Assembly (NCBI GenBank): GCA_001972305.1
Contig: BDDD01000310.1
Span: forward strand, 388,851 to 452,850
Direction: 5' to 3'
DNA: 64,000 nucleotides
DNA from: Cephalotus follicularis
Taxonomy: Eukaryota; Streptophyta; Magnoliopsida; Oxalidales; Cephalotaceae
In this document: in pieces, positions 36,801 through 48,573 of the stretch
Position numbering within the stretch: the first letter of the stretch is position 1
Layout: each line of letters opens with the position of its first letter
Position numbers and translations under genes: made by a program
Notes under the pieces: model-generated
Databases searched by the model: none
The model's input: only the letters and a program-made list of their open reading frames with translations
What the model was told of the DNA's origin: nothing

Positions 36801-39800
36801 TCTCGGTTATTACACCATATATCAGAGTGGACTAACTCAAAGGGCCTAGACACACGTTGTATTTGACGGGAATGAATAGACACTCGGTGGTGTTTACCCA
36901 ACTCACAAGCCTCACAGGCAAGCGGACTAACAGACTCTGAAGAAGACGACAAAGATCGAAGCTTATTTGAAGAAGGATGACCCATAAGACAATGCAGACG
37001 ATAAATATCAGAAGAGGAATGCTAGGCAACAGCAGCAACAGATGAAACTAAGTCCTTGTCAAGGTAGTACAGACCATTAGATTCAGTTCCTCAACCAATC
37101 GTCCGTCCAGTCCTTAGATCCTGAAAAACACAACGGGAAGAAGAAAATGTCACAGAACAGTTAAGAGACTTAGTTAAAGAACTGACAGATAACAGATTAT
37201 AAAGGAGAGTTAGGTAAATGAAGAACAGATGGAAGGGAGAGTGAAGTACTCAAATGAGCAGTACCAGTTCCCGTGATAGAGGATTGGGAACCATCAGCAA
37301 AGGTAACAAGATGAGATAATATAGGGGACATAGACCGAAAAGAGGATAAAAGATGATAGTTACCAGTTATATGATGGGTGGCACCAGAGTCTATGATCGA
37401 GGAGTTAAACGCGGAAGAGAACAAACACGAGGGACTACCTGATGGTTGTTGTATCAAAGTAGCAGTGGGAGCAGAAGTTGTTGCCACCTGAGTAGACCGA
37501 ACGAAAGATTCCAAGTCGGCTCAAGACAATATGACAGGATCATTAATAGCAGGAGGATGTCCAAGAGCAGAATAGGTATCATCAACCTCGGCATAGGCTG
37601 CCTGCGGATGTCTATGTTCTGGATGCAGAACATAACATAAAGACTTTGTATGACCAGTGCGCTGACAATGGTTACACAATCGCTGAATACGGCCTCCACT
37701 AGGAACAAACTCACCACGAACAGCAAGAGGTCCCCCAAGGCCAACAGATGGGGAAACACCATGACCGCGACCACGGAAGCCACGACCACGACCTCCACGA
37801 GGACCAGAAGCATGAGACACCATGGCATTGGTCTCGGCAGCAGGAACTGAGGTGAGTCCGCATTGGAGGCATCTCAAAGCATCCTAGAAAAAACCTCATC
37901 AATAGATGGCAAAGAACTATGAGTAGTAATCTCCCTTCGAAGAGGGGCATAATCAGATCCTAAGCCTTGGAGAAAAAGCATAACGCGCATATCATCCTGT
38001 CATTTAGCCATCTTTGTAGGATCCTGTGTAGGAGAAATAAACACATCCAGCTTTTGTAATAAGGTAGTAAACTTAGTATAATGTTCTGATGTGGTTTGAT
38101 TTCCAAGCCGAAGATCAAAGATTGCTCTCCAGGTATCACAGGCTCTTGTCATATTATTTTTACCAGAATAGACCAAAATACACTTCTCCCAAACTGCTTT
38201 AACAGATGAACATTGAAGGAATTGAGGAGATACCTTAGGATCCATACTATTCCATAATAAAGTTCGAATAGTAGCATCACTAGATACCCAATCAGCAAGC
38301 TTTTTAGCATCAGACGGAGCATCCATAGTTAGATAGGCAATCTGTTTGATGGCCAACAAATATACCTCCACAGTCGTGGCCTACGCGAAATAATTAGTAC
38401 CATCCAGTTTGACCGAAGTCATCTGTAAATGAGGAAGTCCAGAACCAGCATTAGCTGGAGGTAAAACAGGTGCAATAGGAGCATATTCAGCCATATGTGA
38501 AGAGAAAATAGCGATTCAACAAGGGATTCGATTAAGACCAGCAAAGAACGACTCACCCAACAAGAAGAATGCCAGAAACCAGTAAATCCAGACTACAAAC
38601 AGGCCACCAACAGATGAAAAACGGGCCAAATAAATACCAGTAGATTTTTTTTAACGTCTCAATCGAACCCCTAACCAGATAAAAACTCACCAAAACATTT
38701 ATCGAATCAGAAAAGACACCTTCAGTAAGCCTAGCAAGGCTGATTGAAGTCTCCAAGTGAAGAAGCGGGCTGTCGCAGCGCGCCAATTAGGGTTAGTTTT
38801 TTTTTTGACTTTTTTTTTAACTTTGCTCTGATACCATGTGGAAAAGAAAGAAGAAATAATAATCTTGTTGTGTGTTTTTATTAAGAGGAGGGTTACATAT
38901 GTATAGTGTTAAACCAAACACACTAATCACTACTTAATCGATGTGGGATAATACTAACAATATTACTAACACTAACAGAGAGAAATTGGCTAACCACACC
39001 AACTGTATGAGCAATGTATGGCCTAGTGCAAACCATAGCATACATCAGACTTTTCAATGCTGAAGCATATGGAACTCTTTTCATGTCTTCTTTTTCTTCA
39101 TCAGTACAAGGGCTCTGCTTGGTAATAAATTTAAAGTGAGTAGCAAGAGGAGAATTAACCACTTTAGCTTGATCCATCTTGAATATTTGAAGTACTTTTT
39201 CAATGTACATCTCTTGTGATAACCACAACTTCTTAATTCTTTTATCCCGAAATATTCTTATGCCAAGAATCTGTTTTGCTGGTCCCAAATTTTTCATTGC
39301 AAAGGACTTGTTCAACTGCCTCTTCAAAGTGTCAATTCTTGAAGCATTCTTGCCAACAATCAACATATCATTAATATAGAACAACAAAATGATAAAGTCA
39401 TCCTTAGAGAATTTTTGCACAAATACATAATGGTCAGAAGTATTTCTTGTAGCCTTGCTCCTCCATAACTGATTCAAACTTTTTGTACCACTGCCTCGGT
39501 GCATGTTTTAAACCATAGAGACTTTTCTTCAATTTGCACACAAAATCTCCCTTGGGCAACTTTACTGGCTCAAATGTGTGATTTTCATGCAATGACTTCA
39601 TCGCATCTTCCATAGCATCAAACCACTCAGGCTTATGCTCATCTTCCATAGCCTCTTCAAAAGACTCGGGCTCTCCCCTGTCAGTAAGCAACACATACTT
39701 ATCTGATGAGTATCGCATAGAAGGATGAGTGGTGGAACTTCTGGTACAGGTGAGTGCTCCTCATGCTCATGATCTGCCTCAACCTGTATAGGAATGGCTA

Positions 39801-42800
39801 CATTATCTGCACCCTGCTAGTCATTCGGAACCTCATCTCTTGCATGCTCTATCAATGACTTTGAAGTAACTGGATCCAAGTTAACTAAATCATCACTGTG
39901 CTGAGATGTTGTCTTCCTTGTGCTATCAATATCCTTTATAGTTTGATCTTCCATAAACACAACATCACGACTTCTGACAATTTTCTTCCCAATTGGATCA
40001 TACAATTTGTACCCAAATTCATCATGTCCGTAACCCAAAAATACACACTGACGAGTCTTGCCATCAAGCTTAGACCTCTCATCTCTGGGAACATGCACGA
40101 ATGCCTTACATCCAAAGACACGCAAATGATCATAAGAAACATCTTTCCCTGTCCAAACATGATCTGGCACATCGAAATGTAACGGAATAGAAGGTGACAA
40201 ATTCAATACATGTACAACTATACTCAAAGCCTCACACCAAAATGATCTTGGTAGCTGTATGCGAAAGTAAATATCTAACTCTCTCCATCAGTGTTCTGTT
40301 CATTCTCTCTACTAAACCATTCAGTTGCGGAGTCTTTGGCGCTGTCTTTTAATGTTGAATACCCTGCTCTCTGCAATATTCATCAAACAGTCCCAAATAC
40401 TCACCCCCATTATTTGTGTGAATGCATTTCAACTTCTTCCCAGTTTGCTGCTCAACTAAGGCTTGAAACTTCTTGAAAGCAGCAAACACCCGATCCTTTG
40501 TCTTCAAAGTATAGACCTACAATTTTCTTGAGTGATCATCAATAAATGTGACAAAGTAAAGGGAGCCACCAAGCGACCTCGTCTTCATAGGACAACAAAT
40601 TAGAATGCACCAAATCAAGTACACTTGATTTTCTAAAGGAAGAGGAACTCTTGAAAGACACCTTGTTCTGTTTTCCTGCTAAGCAATGAGAACACCCTTT
40701 CAAATTTGTACTATTCATCTCAGGTAGAAGCTTCTTTTTGGACAACAAAGTCATTCCCTTTTCACTCATGTGACCAAGCCTCTTATACCATAATTCAATA
40801 GTATCACCATCTTCAACTGCAATGACAATACTTTTGGAGAGCTTTGCCGGTAAAAAGTACAATGATGAACACTTCTTACCCCTTGCCATAACCATTGCAC
40901 CCTTTGTAAGCTTTCACTGGCTATTGCTAAATGTGTTGCACAATTCTTCTGCATCAAGTTTACCCACAAATCAAATTAAAACGCATATTAGGAACATGCT
41001 TAACTTCTTTAAGGACTAACGTCGTGCCAACGTTGGTTTCTAAACAAATGTCGCCAATGCCAGCAACTCTAGCCAAACAATCATTGCCCATCTTTACAAT
41101 TTCAAAGTCACTAGCAGCATAAGTTGCAAAGAATTCCTTCCAAGATGTAGCATGACAAGAAGCACTAGTGTCTACCACCCAACTTGTTTCATAAGAAGCA
41201 AGGTTAACAACATCACTATCATAGACAATGAGAAAATCATCAAAAGTAGTAGCAACTCGATTTGTATCATCACTATCTTCTTTCTTCTCTTTTCAATTCT
41301 CGACAGTACCTTATGGTATGTCCTTTAAGACCACAGTGATAGCACTCAACATTTGCAAATTTGTTAGATTTGCCTCTGCTCTTATCCCTGTTCTTCGAAC
41401 CACGACTTTGACTTCTTCCCCTATTTTCTGAACCACGGCTCTAATTTCTCCCACTGTTCTCAACAACTAAAGCTTTTGACTGTGAAGAGGAACCCTATGA
41501 TTTTCTTCTCATCTTTTCATTCAACATGCTGCTTTTAGCTAAGTTTATCGAGACAATACCTTATGGGGATGAATTTATCAATGACATTTTGAACGTTTCC
41601 CACAAGTCCTATAAACTACCGAGAAGATATATTTGTTAGGCTTTTATATTTGGGTCATCCTATACATAGGAGAGAAACCCAAAACCCAACAGTTTCTTCA
41701 TTAGGCATAGATAAGTTTCATTTGCAGTGCAAACAGGATACCTGTTTCTCAGTTTGGAGGATGAGTGGGTCAATCGTCCCACATGTTCTCAGGGATAAAT
41801 ATTTAGACATTTAGTACCATAGATCCATTGCTAATTTCAGTGATTTGGCCCAACTTTTCTCAGTATCTTAATATAAAATTATTACGGTCCCTTGAGTTCT
41901 GTGACTTCATGGAATTAATTTTGGACGGAACATAGGACAACCAAGATTAAGACTGCAAACTAGACGCTACTTATGAGCGATAATGTTGTATGCTTATCAA
42001 TAATGTTATTTGTAGCATATGAAGTGACATAACAAATGCATAGCATATAATGTGTCATCTAATTAGTGTAAAAAAAAACAATTGATGCAATTATTATTCT
42101 TTTCACTAGTTAGATGACACATCTTATGCTATGCATTTACTATGCCACTCATATGCTACGAATAGCATTTTTCTGTGCTTATAGCTGAAGTAATGCCCTC
42201 TTTGAAATCATTACATCTTCTTAACGATGTGGTAACTGCTTCAAAAAGATGACTGATGCCTTTAGTAATCAAGACAGTGATCCCATATCGAGCTAAATAG
42301 CTTCTTGCAAAATCTGATTAATACTCCTTACTCAGGAAAAAATCTGTGGGGGAGAATTTATAATAGAAATATGAAAAACTTTTTGTCAGAAATTATTTAT
42401 TATAAGTCAATTCGTATAGGCTTTCAATATTTTAATAGAGATTTAATTAGTGTATCAGCTTGTAAAGGATTTGCCATAAATATTGATGCAACACCTTGTG
42501 TTGTTATTTAGATAGATTAATATGAGCTATAGCAATGTTTCATATCTGTATTCTTCTATAACTTCCTTGTTTCATTTCATTTTATTCTTTTTATCTTTTT
42601 GACTGCAAAAGATCATGTATTCAAATATTTCCCCCAATGGGTCCTTGAAACTGTATGAGTTCATAGCGATGGTGACAGTGGTAATGATAGTTCTCTCACA
42701 GCTTCCAAGCTTCCACTCCCTCAGGCACATTAACCTGATTTCTCTTCTTCTCAGCTTGGGCTACTCTTTCCTGGTAGTTGGTGCTTGTATTCATGCAGGT

Positions 42801-44012
42801 ACATACACCATAAACTTATTATCAGTCCTTAACAATGCAGACTAGCAATGATATGTATATAACATGGAGGAGCAAATTCTAGTTGAAATGCAATAATAAT
42901 TCTTGTCACATCTTGTAAGAAAGATCAAATTAAAAACCTTTGTACATCATTTCATTATTTCTGGAGCAACTTCTATATTTACTGCAGGTCTCTCAAAAAT
43001 TGCCCCTCAAAGGGACTATTCCTTGGAGTCTTCACAATCCTTGAAGGTTTTTAGTGCCTTTACTTCAATTTCGATATTAGCCGCTATTTTTGGAAATGGG
43101 ATACTACCTGAAATACAGGTAATTTCAACTCCTTAAGAAAGTTCTATGTTTGGTTAGGAACCTTTATTGAATTGTCAATTTAAGGGCTTCATTTTCCTAA
43201 ATGCTTAGCTTAGTCAAGAGTGTATTGTTAATCATCGACTGCTTGACCTATGCTTTTTGACGTTGACTTCGCCATTCCATCAATACAGGCAACTCTGGCT
43301 CCACCTGCTACTGGGAAGATGGTAAAAGGCCTTATTATGTGTTACACTGTAATATTCCTTACTTTCTACTCGGTTGCAGTGTCAGGATATTATGTGTTTG
43401 GAAACAAATCTAATTCGAACATTCTCAAGAGCCTAATGCCAGATCATGGACCTTCCTTGGCTCCAACATTGGTTCTTGGCCTTGCCATTGTATTTGTTCT
43501 CCTTCAGCTTTTAGCTATTGGCCTGGTAAGCTCAAATGCTAATAAAGTCCTGATTGCTCTTTTTTAACATCAAAACTTGACTTCAGCTTGTATTGAGATT
43601 ATCTTTCTTTTATTCAACACAGGTCTATTCTCAGGTAGCCTATGAGATAATGGAAAAGCAATCAGCTGATGTGAAGCAAGGGATGTTTTCCAAAAGGAAC
43701 CTTATTCCTAGGCTAATTCTTAGGACACTTTATGTCATATTCTGTGGGGTTTTAGCTGCCATGCTTCCATTCTTCGGAGATATTAATGGTGTTGTAGGAG
43801 CTGTTGGCTTCATTCCTTTAGATTTCATTCTCCCCATGCTTCTCTACAACATTACCCACAAGCCTCCTAAATCATCATTAACTTACTGGATCAATATCTC
43901 CATCATCATTGTCTTTACAGGAGCAGGACTTATGGGTGCATTTTCTTCTATAAGGAAGCTGGTTCTTGATGCCAACAAGTTCAAACTTTTCAGCAGTGAT
44001 GTGGTTGATTAA
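30877..44012 (+). CDS. GAT1: GABA transporter 1 (GAT1)-type amino acid permease
   Basis: Seven exons, 30877-30961, 31051-31281, 34024-34121, 42612-42798, 42988-43118, 43289-43525 and 43623-44012, join in frame with GT-AG introns to 452 residues, matching the ~451 of Arabidopsis GAT1. The family (Aa_trans, AAAP) comprises H+-coupled amino acid permeases; GAT1 imports GABA at the plasma membrane. Visible hallmarks are the N-terminal [20 protein letters not shown], the first membrane segment with [16 protein letters not shown], several further hydrophobic helices and a C-terminal block with [20 protein letters not shown] and [19 protein letters not shown]. No frameshift or stop is seen. Introns 2 (2.7 kb) and 3 (8.5 kb) are swollen by MITE, retroposon and nested Copia insertions, the latter in antisense orientation. 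Confidence 0.9.
31762..31800 (+). mobile_element. Tiny retroposon (3' end plus poly-A), 12-bp TSD
   Basis: A 39-bp insert (TAATTCTTTTCCAAC followed by about 24 A) is flanked by the 12-bp direct repeat AAACATTTTAAG (31750-31761 and 31801-31812). This is the signature of a severely 5'-truncated LINE-type or SINE insertion. It lies in GAT1 intron 2. Confidence 0.6.
32436..33010. mobile_element. Foldback MITE in GAT1 intron 2
   Basis: Arms of about 195 bp (about 32440-32635 and 32805-33005) are inverted copies. Each contains internal repeats of GGTCACTTAGGTACCTGAAC type; the shared inner segment is ATAACCAGTTAGGTA. The central spacer is AT-rich. No coding capacity. Confidence 0.7.
33474..33606 (+). 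mobile_element. 5'-truncated LINE/SINE-type retroposon, 15-bp TSD
   Basis: A 133-bp insert ending TTTATCC plus poly-A is flanked by the 15-bp perfect direct repeat AACATATAGATCGAT (33459-33473 and 33607-33621). The 3' tail and long target duplication indicate target-primed retrotransposition. The sequence is too short to tell LINE from SINE. It lies in GAT1 intron 2. Confidence 0.75.
34271..34940 (-). repeat. 3' LTR of Copia A
   Basis: On the minus strand it begins TGTTGGGTTTTGGGTTTCCC, the same as the remnant at 41628-41691. The purine-rich GGGAGGGGGAGAT beside it at 34941-34955 is the polypurine tract. The outer end near 34271 is a guess from a TG/CA boundary. Confidence 0.6.
35382..35459 (-). 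repeat. 3' LTR of Copia B, internally deleted
   Basis: 78 bp, against 139 bp at the other end. Both ends match, but about 60 bp in the middle are lost. The adjacent CTCCCCCTCAAGTTGGAG (plus strand) is the complement of the polypurine tract. Confidence 0.8.
38825..38836 (-). other. Primer-binding site of Copia B (initiator Met-tRNA)
   Basis: On the minus strand TGGTATCAGAGC lies two bases inside the 5' LTR. This is the standard sequence complementary to the 3' end of plant initiator methionine tRNA. Confidence 0.85.
38839..38977 (-). repeat. 5' LTR of Copia B
   Basis: A 139-bp LTR, very short as in some plant Copia lineages, ending ACTAACA at the GAGAG duplication. Confidence 0.8.
41628..41691 (-). 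repeat. Remnant of the 5' LTR of Copia A
   Basis: The 64 bp match the first part of the LTR at 34271-34940. They join directly to gag sequence, so the rest of the 5' LTR and the primer-binding site were deleted. Confidence 0.65.
42001..42170. mobile_element. Small foldback MITE in GAT1 intron 3
   Basis: The arms at 42001-42071 and 42102-42170 are inverted copies (GTAGCATATGAAGTGACATA on the left), separated by about 30 bp. It lies between the Copia nest and exon 4. Confidence 0.7.
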
Positions 44013-45561
44013 TCAATAAGCTTGTAGAGTGAATTGCACATATTTACAATGACCTTTGCAGTTCTGATTAAGATTGTCTTCAACATTAATTATTCAGCAT
44101 CTCATAGAAAGCCAGTCCCTTATAGCGCAGCAAGGTAGCAAGGGACCGGATACAATAATAGCAACTCAGAAATCATCAATATGGGGGCAACTTATAATCC
44201 GTTAAGAAACCATTTCATGTCGCCATTGATTTGAAAGTGGTATTTTAGGATTTTCAATTTCGTAGTTCAAATTCACAGATCAATCAATGTCGTAATTGTC
44301 ATAATTAAAAAAATCTAAGAAAAATCAAATTAGGGATAAAAGGTTATCTGAATCTAATTACGTATCTAATGTATCATAAGATCTGATCATATAAAAATAT
44401 GATCAAATCCAAAAATTACATAATGCATTACATGAGCTCTATTTCCCAAAACCCAACAGAATAGCATAATGAAGCACTCACAATTTATCTACACTCGTCC
44501 TTATTTTTACTATAGGTAAAACTATCATCTAGCTACATGAATTTTATAAATTTAGTTGATTGGGCACTCTAACTTTTAAATTGGTTGATTGAATATCCGA
44601 ATTTTTAATTTTTGGTTAGTTGGATACCTGAACTTTCATATTTTTGTTGATTAGATACTTTGTCTAATTGAAATGTTAACGGTGTTAAGGCGTGAATCAC
44701 ATATGGCATTACTTGATTGACCTAATTTTGTTAATATAAAATTCAACAAAATAAAAAAAAATAAGGAAAATATTACTCTCACGTAATAGTAAAATTAAGA
44801 AAAAAAATGAATTAAACCGAAATTATAATAGTGAAAAAAAATCAACCTAATTCTAATCTCACGACTCCTTACAATCTAATTTAATATCAAAAGGTTGCGT
44901 TTCGTCTGTTGTAAATTTCGGAGTTTTCCTATTCAGTTTATATTAGTATGATAATATTTAATTTCGTTCTTTTTTTTTCCCATTTTGCTTGCCGCATAAA
45001 GTTAATACCCATTGTGAGCGTAGAATATCAATATTTGTTTTATTCAGTTTCTTCGTCCAATAATTGGATACCAGCTAAGTTTATCAATTGTAAAAATATC
45101 AAAAACTAATAAAATATCAATATAAAAATTCAATAGTTGTTATAATAGAAATTCATTTAGTATTCTTACATACAACAATTATTATTCGTACTGAGATACA
45201 ACTCAATACAATTATTGCAGTCTGAATATAAAAGAAACGTAACTTTTAGTTCAAGTAGTTGCAGCAATTCAACTAACTGTCTAGTATGTACACAATATTA
45301 ATGCCTCATTTCAAACGATGGATTAAAATACAGTCAAGCAAAACATTTGTCATATACAATAAAATGAACAGTTAATACAGTAATATAAAAAAAACAATCT
45401 ATTTTCTTGAATTAGCAAAGGAATGTAAATATTATCCTTCATTATTGCGGTACCACCTAGAGAAAAGTTGTTCCAAGAAAACAAATATACATATCCTGAC
45501 AGAGACAAACAGAAGGTATAATTAGCAGCAATATTAATGATAGCATCCCACGTTTACTCTA
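44013..45561. other. Intergenic, 3' of GAT1
   Basis: Probable GAT1 3' UTR followed by AT-rich DNA. The piece 44520-44700, with GTTGATTGGGCACT/GATACCTGAAC words, resembles one arm of the foldback elements, but no second arm was found. No gene. Confidence 0.4.
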
Positions 45562-45816
45562 TGTAACACCCCCGATTCGGAACCGGGATCACTCCCGATT
45601 CGGGATCGGTGTGTCACACAAAACAGAGCTAAAAACATATCAAGATCTTAATCTTAATCATCATCATCACGTGGTGGTTCTAAAAATCTGAAAACATGTA
45701 TCATCGGCAGTCCACAAACCGAAAAACAATCGGCAGCCCACACAAAACATATCGAAAAGCCCATACAAAACATATCGAAAGGCCCAAAAATCTATACGAA
45801 AAAACGGGATATTACA
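45562..45816. mobile_element. Short solo LTR-like element, TSD CTCTA
   Basis: The 255-bp sequence starts TGTAACACCCCC, ends GATATTACA and is flanked by perfect 5-bp duplications CTCTA (45557-45561 and 45817-45821). TGTAACACCCC is a common start of plant LTRs. It is too short for most Gypsy LTRs, so it is either a solo LTR of a small family or internally deleted. Strand cannot be fixed. Confidence 0.75.
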
Positions 45817-46059
45817 CTCTAGTATATTTATCACAATTTGTTTTCTCGCTTTATTAACAGATACAAATATCCTGTCGATTGCAATTTCATCTCTCCGACA
45901 ACAAAAATCACTACTTCCATAAAAATTTGAATTTCCACCGAGATGGAACTGAATGTAAAGGTATAGACAGCTACCATCAAGTTTATCTAGTTTGAGATTT
46001 AAAAAAAGAAAAGAAAAAGAAACTAGAAACAAAGAGAAGCACAAACTGCTACCAAAGCT

Positions 46060-46387
46060 GACCATTCTCGAGCTTGATGAAGAGACTCCAAATTGAACAT
46101 CTAACACTTTAATTGTCTATTGAAGAGCCTGCCCATCTAGAAGTCAACAAAAACAAACACATAAGTAATATGTCTAGTTAAAAAAAAAAAAAAGGAAAAT
46201 GCTTAGTTAGCAAAAATAAGTGAGGAGAGAGAGAGAGAGAGATTTTGTCAAATATATTAATTTGATAATACCTTGTACAAACCTCCTGACCCCACAATGA
46301 CAAACTTCCATCGCCGCAACTGCAGGCAACGGCATCACCAAATTCCGGTGGGACCCAGACAACCTTAGCAATGCCAGATTCATACAC
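46060..46387 (-). pseudogene. SEH1-like nucleoporin (WD40) fragment
   Basis: Two stretches on the minus strand match consecutive parts of plant SEH1, a WD40 subunit of the Nup107-160 nuclear pore subcomplex: YESGIAKVVWVPPEFGDAVA plus CSCGDGSLSLWGQE (46387-46283, followed by a GT donor) and VLDVQFGVSSSSSRMV (46107-46060). The linking exon, the start and the remaining WD40 blades are absent and I see no good acceptor before the first piece. It is a non-functional gene fragment next to transposon ends, perhaps moved here by a transposon. Confidence 0.65.
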
Positions 46388-46595
46388 GTAACATTGAAAC
46401 CAAAAAAGAAAAAAGAAGAATAAAAGAGGAATCTATTCTAAACAATACCACTTTCTAAAAATCCAATCTTGTGATGATATGAAAGATAAGAAAACTTGAA
46501 ACTCAGAAAGAAATAATGTGATCCTCTTTAAAAAAATACAAAGAAAATAAAATAACATTTTTATCACATAGCCATTGGGATTCATTGCTTTTGAA

Positions 46596-47115
46596 CCGTG
46601 GCGGAGCCACGTTTGTACGAGTGGGTGCCACTGCACCCACTCAAGTTTTATTAAAAAAAAATTTTGAACAAAAAAAAACTGTTAAAAGGTTATAAGTAAA
46701 AGCATAATAAATAAAAAAACATTTACACTCTCAAACTTTCCCATTAACGGCGCCCATCACAAACATTATCTCTTCCATCCGAACTCTCACAAACAGTCTT
46801 CCTCTCTCACCTAACCTCAACTCTCTCTACCCACCAAATCTCTCTCTCCTCCATCCAGTGGCGGAGCCACGTTTGTACGAGTGGGTGCCACTGCACCCAC
46901 TCAAGTTTTATTAAAAAAAATTTTGAACAAAAAAAAACTGTTAAAAGGTTATAAGTAAAAACATAATAAATAAAAAAACATTTACACTCTCAAACTTTCC
47001 CATTAACGGCGCCCACCACAAACACTATCTTCTCCATCCGAACTCTCACAAACAGTCTCCCTCTCCCACCTAAACTCAACTCTCTCTACCCACCAGATCT
47101 CTCTCTCTCCTCCAT
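46596..47115 (+). repeat. 260-bp tandem duplication of the hAT left end
   Basis: 46596-46855 and 46856-47115 align almost throughout (GTGGCGGAGCCACGTTTGTA through the CTCTCTCC-rich segment). Each copy starts with the element's terminal repeat. Confidence 0.85.
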
Positions 47116-47391
47116 CCACACATCTCTCTCATCAACGGCGCCCACCACCACCACCACCTCTTTTTTCAGCAGTTAAGTTTTTTTGTTTTATTTTTTTTTC
47201 ATTTTTGTTAATTAACTTTTTTTTGTATTGCTTTTTCCATTTTCATTATTTTAACTGTTAGGTTTTTATTTTTTAAATTTATTTTTGTTTTATGTTTTTT
47301 TTTCAGCACTCATTTTTGTTAATTAAAAATTTTTTATATTGTTTTTTCTATTTTCATTATTTTAACTGTTAGGTTTTTATTTTTTACAAAA

Positions 47392-48573
47392 AATGATGTT
47401 CAAGTTGCTTTGCTCTTCAATTTGGTTGCTAGTTTATCTAATATTGTTGGAGCTTCATGCAAACGACGAGACATTCTTCGAGAAAAAGAAGCTGCTAGAC
47501 TTACTAAAGCATTTGGTAGTGGTGAAGTCACTAGTGGTCAAGGTTTAAATCAAGAAACTAGTCTTAAAAGGGCAGGAGAGACGCGTTGGGCTTCACATTA
47601 CGGTGCACTAATGAACTTGATTCTTATGTTTTCATCAGTGATTGATGTGCTTGAAATTGTAAGGACGGATGGTTCAAGTTTAGAGCAAAGAGCCGAAGTA
47701 TCTGCCATATTGACTTTTGTACAAACTTTTGAATTTGCATTCAACTTAAACTTGATGAAAACTATTTTGGGAATGACAAATGACCTTTCGCAAGCATTGC
47801 AAAAGAAAGATCAAAATATTATAAATGCAATGCACTTGGTAAGAGTATCAAAGCAACAATTACAAATGTTGAGAGATGGTGGATGAGAAGATTTACTAAA
47901 AGAAGTTTTGTCATTTTGCGAAAAGAACAACATTGAAATCTTGAATATGGATGAGAAGTTTATAGCCCCAGGAAGATCACGACGAAATGTGGAAGAAACT
48001 ACAAACTTACACCACTTCCGTGTTGAAGTATTTTATTCTGTGATTGATTTGCAGATTAGGGAGCTTAATGATCGGTTTAATGAGGTGAACACAGAGTTGC
48101 TTATATGTATGGCATGTCTTGACCCGAGTAATGTATTTTCTGCTTTTGATAAGCAAAAGTTGATCCGCCTTGCAAACTTTTATCCATCCGATTTTTCTCC
48201 AGTTGAGCTCATGGTACTTGAAAGTCAGCTTGGGACTTACATATTAGATGTGCGCTCCAGGGCTGAGTTATCTAATGTGATGGGAATTGGTGAACTTGCT
48301 ATTAAATTAGTCAAGTTGAAAATGGATGATATATATCCTTTAGTGTATTTGCTTGTGAAATTGGCATTGCTTTTGCCTGTTGCAACTGCTACTGTAGAAA
48401 GGGCATTCTCTTCTATGAAGATTATGAAGACTCGACTACGTAATCGAATGGGAGATGAATGGATGAATGATAGTTTGGTTGCATACATTGAGAGAGGAAT
48501 ATTGAAAACTATTGATAATGATACTATTATGAATCGTTTTCAGAATATGAAAACTCGTCGAGGAGTACTTTAG
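47392..48573 (+). pseudogene. hAT transposase C-terminal part (ZMYM1/TTF-type) with nonsense codon
   Basis: The frame reads VGASCKRRD...ETRWASHYGA and later the hAT dimerisation domain YPLVYLLVKLALLLPVATAT, ERAFSSMKIMKTRLRNRMGD, as in plant zinc-finger MYM-type protein 1-like transposases. A TGA at 47884-47886 stands where TGG (Trp) is expected; the frame then continues to TAG/TAA at 48573. The N-terminal TTF zinc finger and DUF4371 part are missing, so it cannot be autonomous. Confidence 0.8.

Larger units (their letters stand above)
35382..38977 (-). mobile_element. Inner Copia element B, inserted into Copia A, TSD GAGAG
   Basis: The element is bounded by LTRs starting TGGAAAAGAAAGAAG and ending ACTAACA, with perfect 5-bp duplications GAGAG (35377-35381 and 38978-38982). 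On the minus strand come the primer-binding site, gag (about 38500-37520), protease ([12 protein letters not shown], about 37400), pre-integrase ([20 protein letters not shown], about 36985-36800), then directly reverse transcriptase ([11 protein letters not shown] intact) and RNase H ([22 protein letters not shown]). The integrase core and N-terminal RT are missing and replaced by about 200 bp of unrelated AT-rich sequence (36600-36800), so it is non-autonomous. It interrupts the RT/RNase H junction of element A. Confidence 0.88.
34271..41691 (-). mobile_element. Outer Copia element A in GAT1 intron 3
   Basis: A Ty1/Copia element in antisense to the transporter gene. Reading on the minus strand from 41691: a 64-bp remnant of the 5' LTR, gag tail with zinc knuckle, protease (DTSASCH instead of DTGAS), pre-integrase ([11 protein letters not shown]), integrase with TNNGGEY in place of the catalytic TDNGGEY, and reverse transcriptase with FYIND in place of YVDD. 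RNase H continues left of the inserted element B ([20 protein letters not shown], about 35000-35200), followed by the 3' LTR (about 34271-34940). Active-site losses and stops make it dead. The exact left end is uncertain and I found no target duplication. Confidence 0.8.

Noticed and set aside
46433-46636. Possible first exon of the SEH1-like fragment
   Set aside because: The frame contains the hAT terminal repeat and shows no WD40 similarity.
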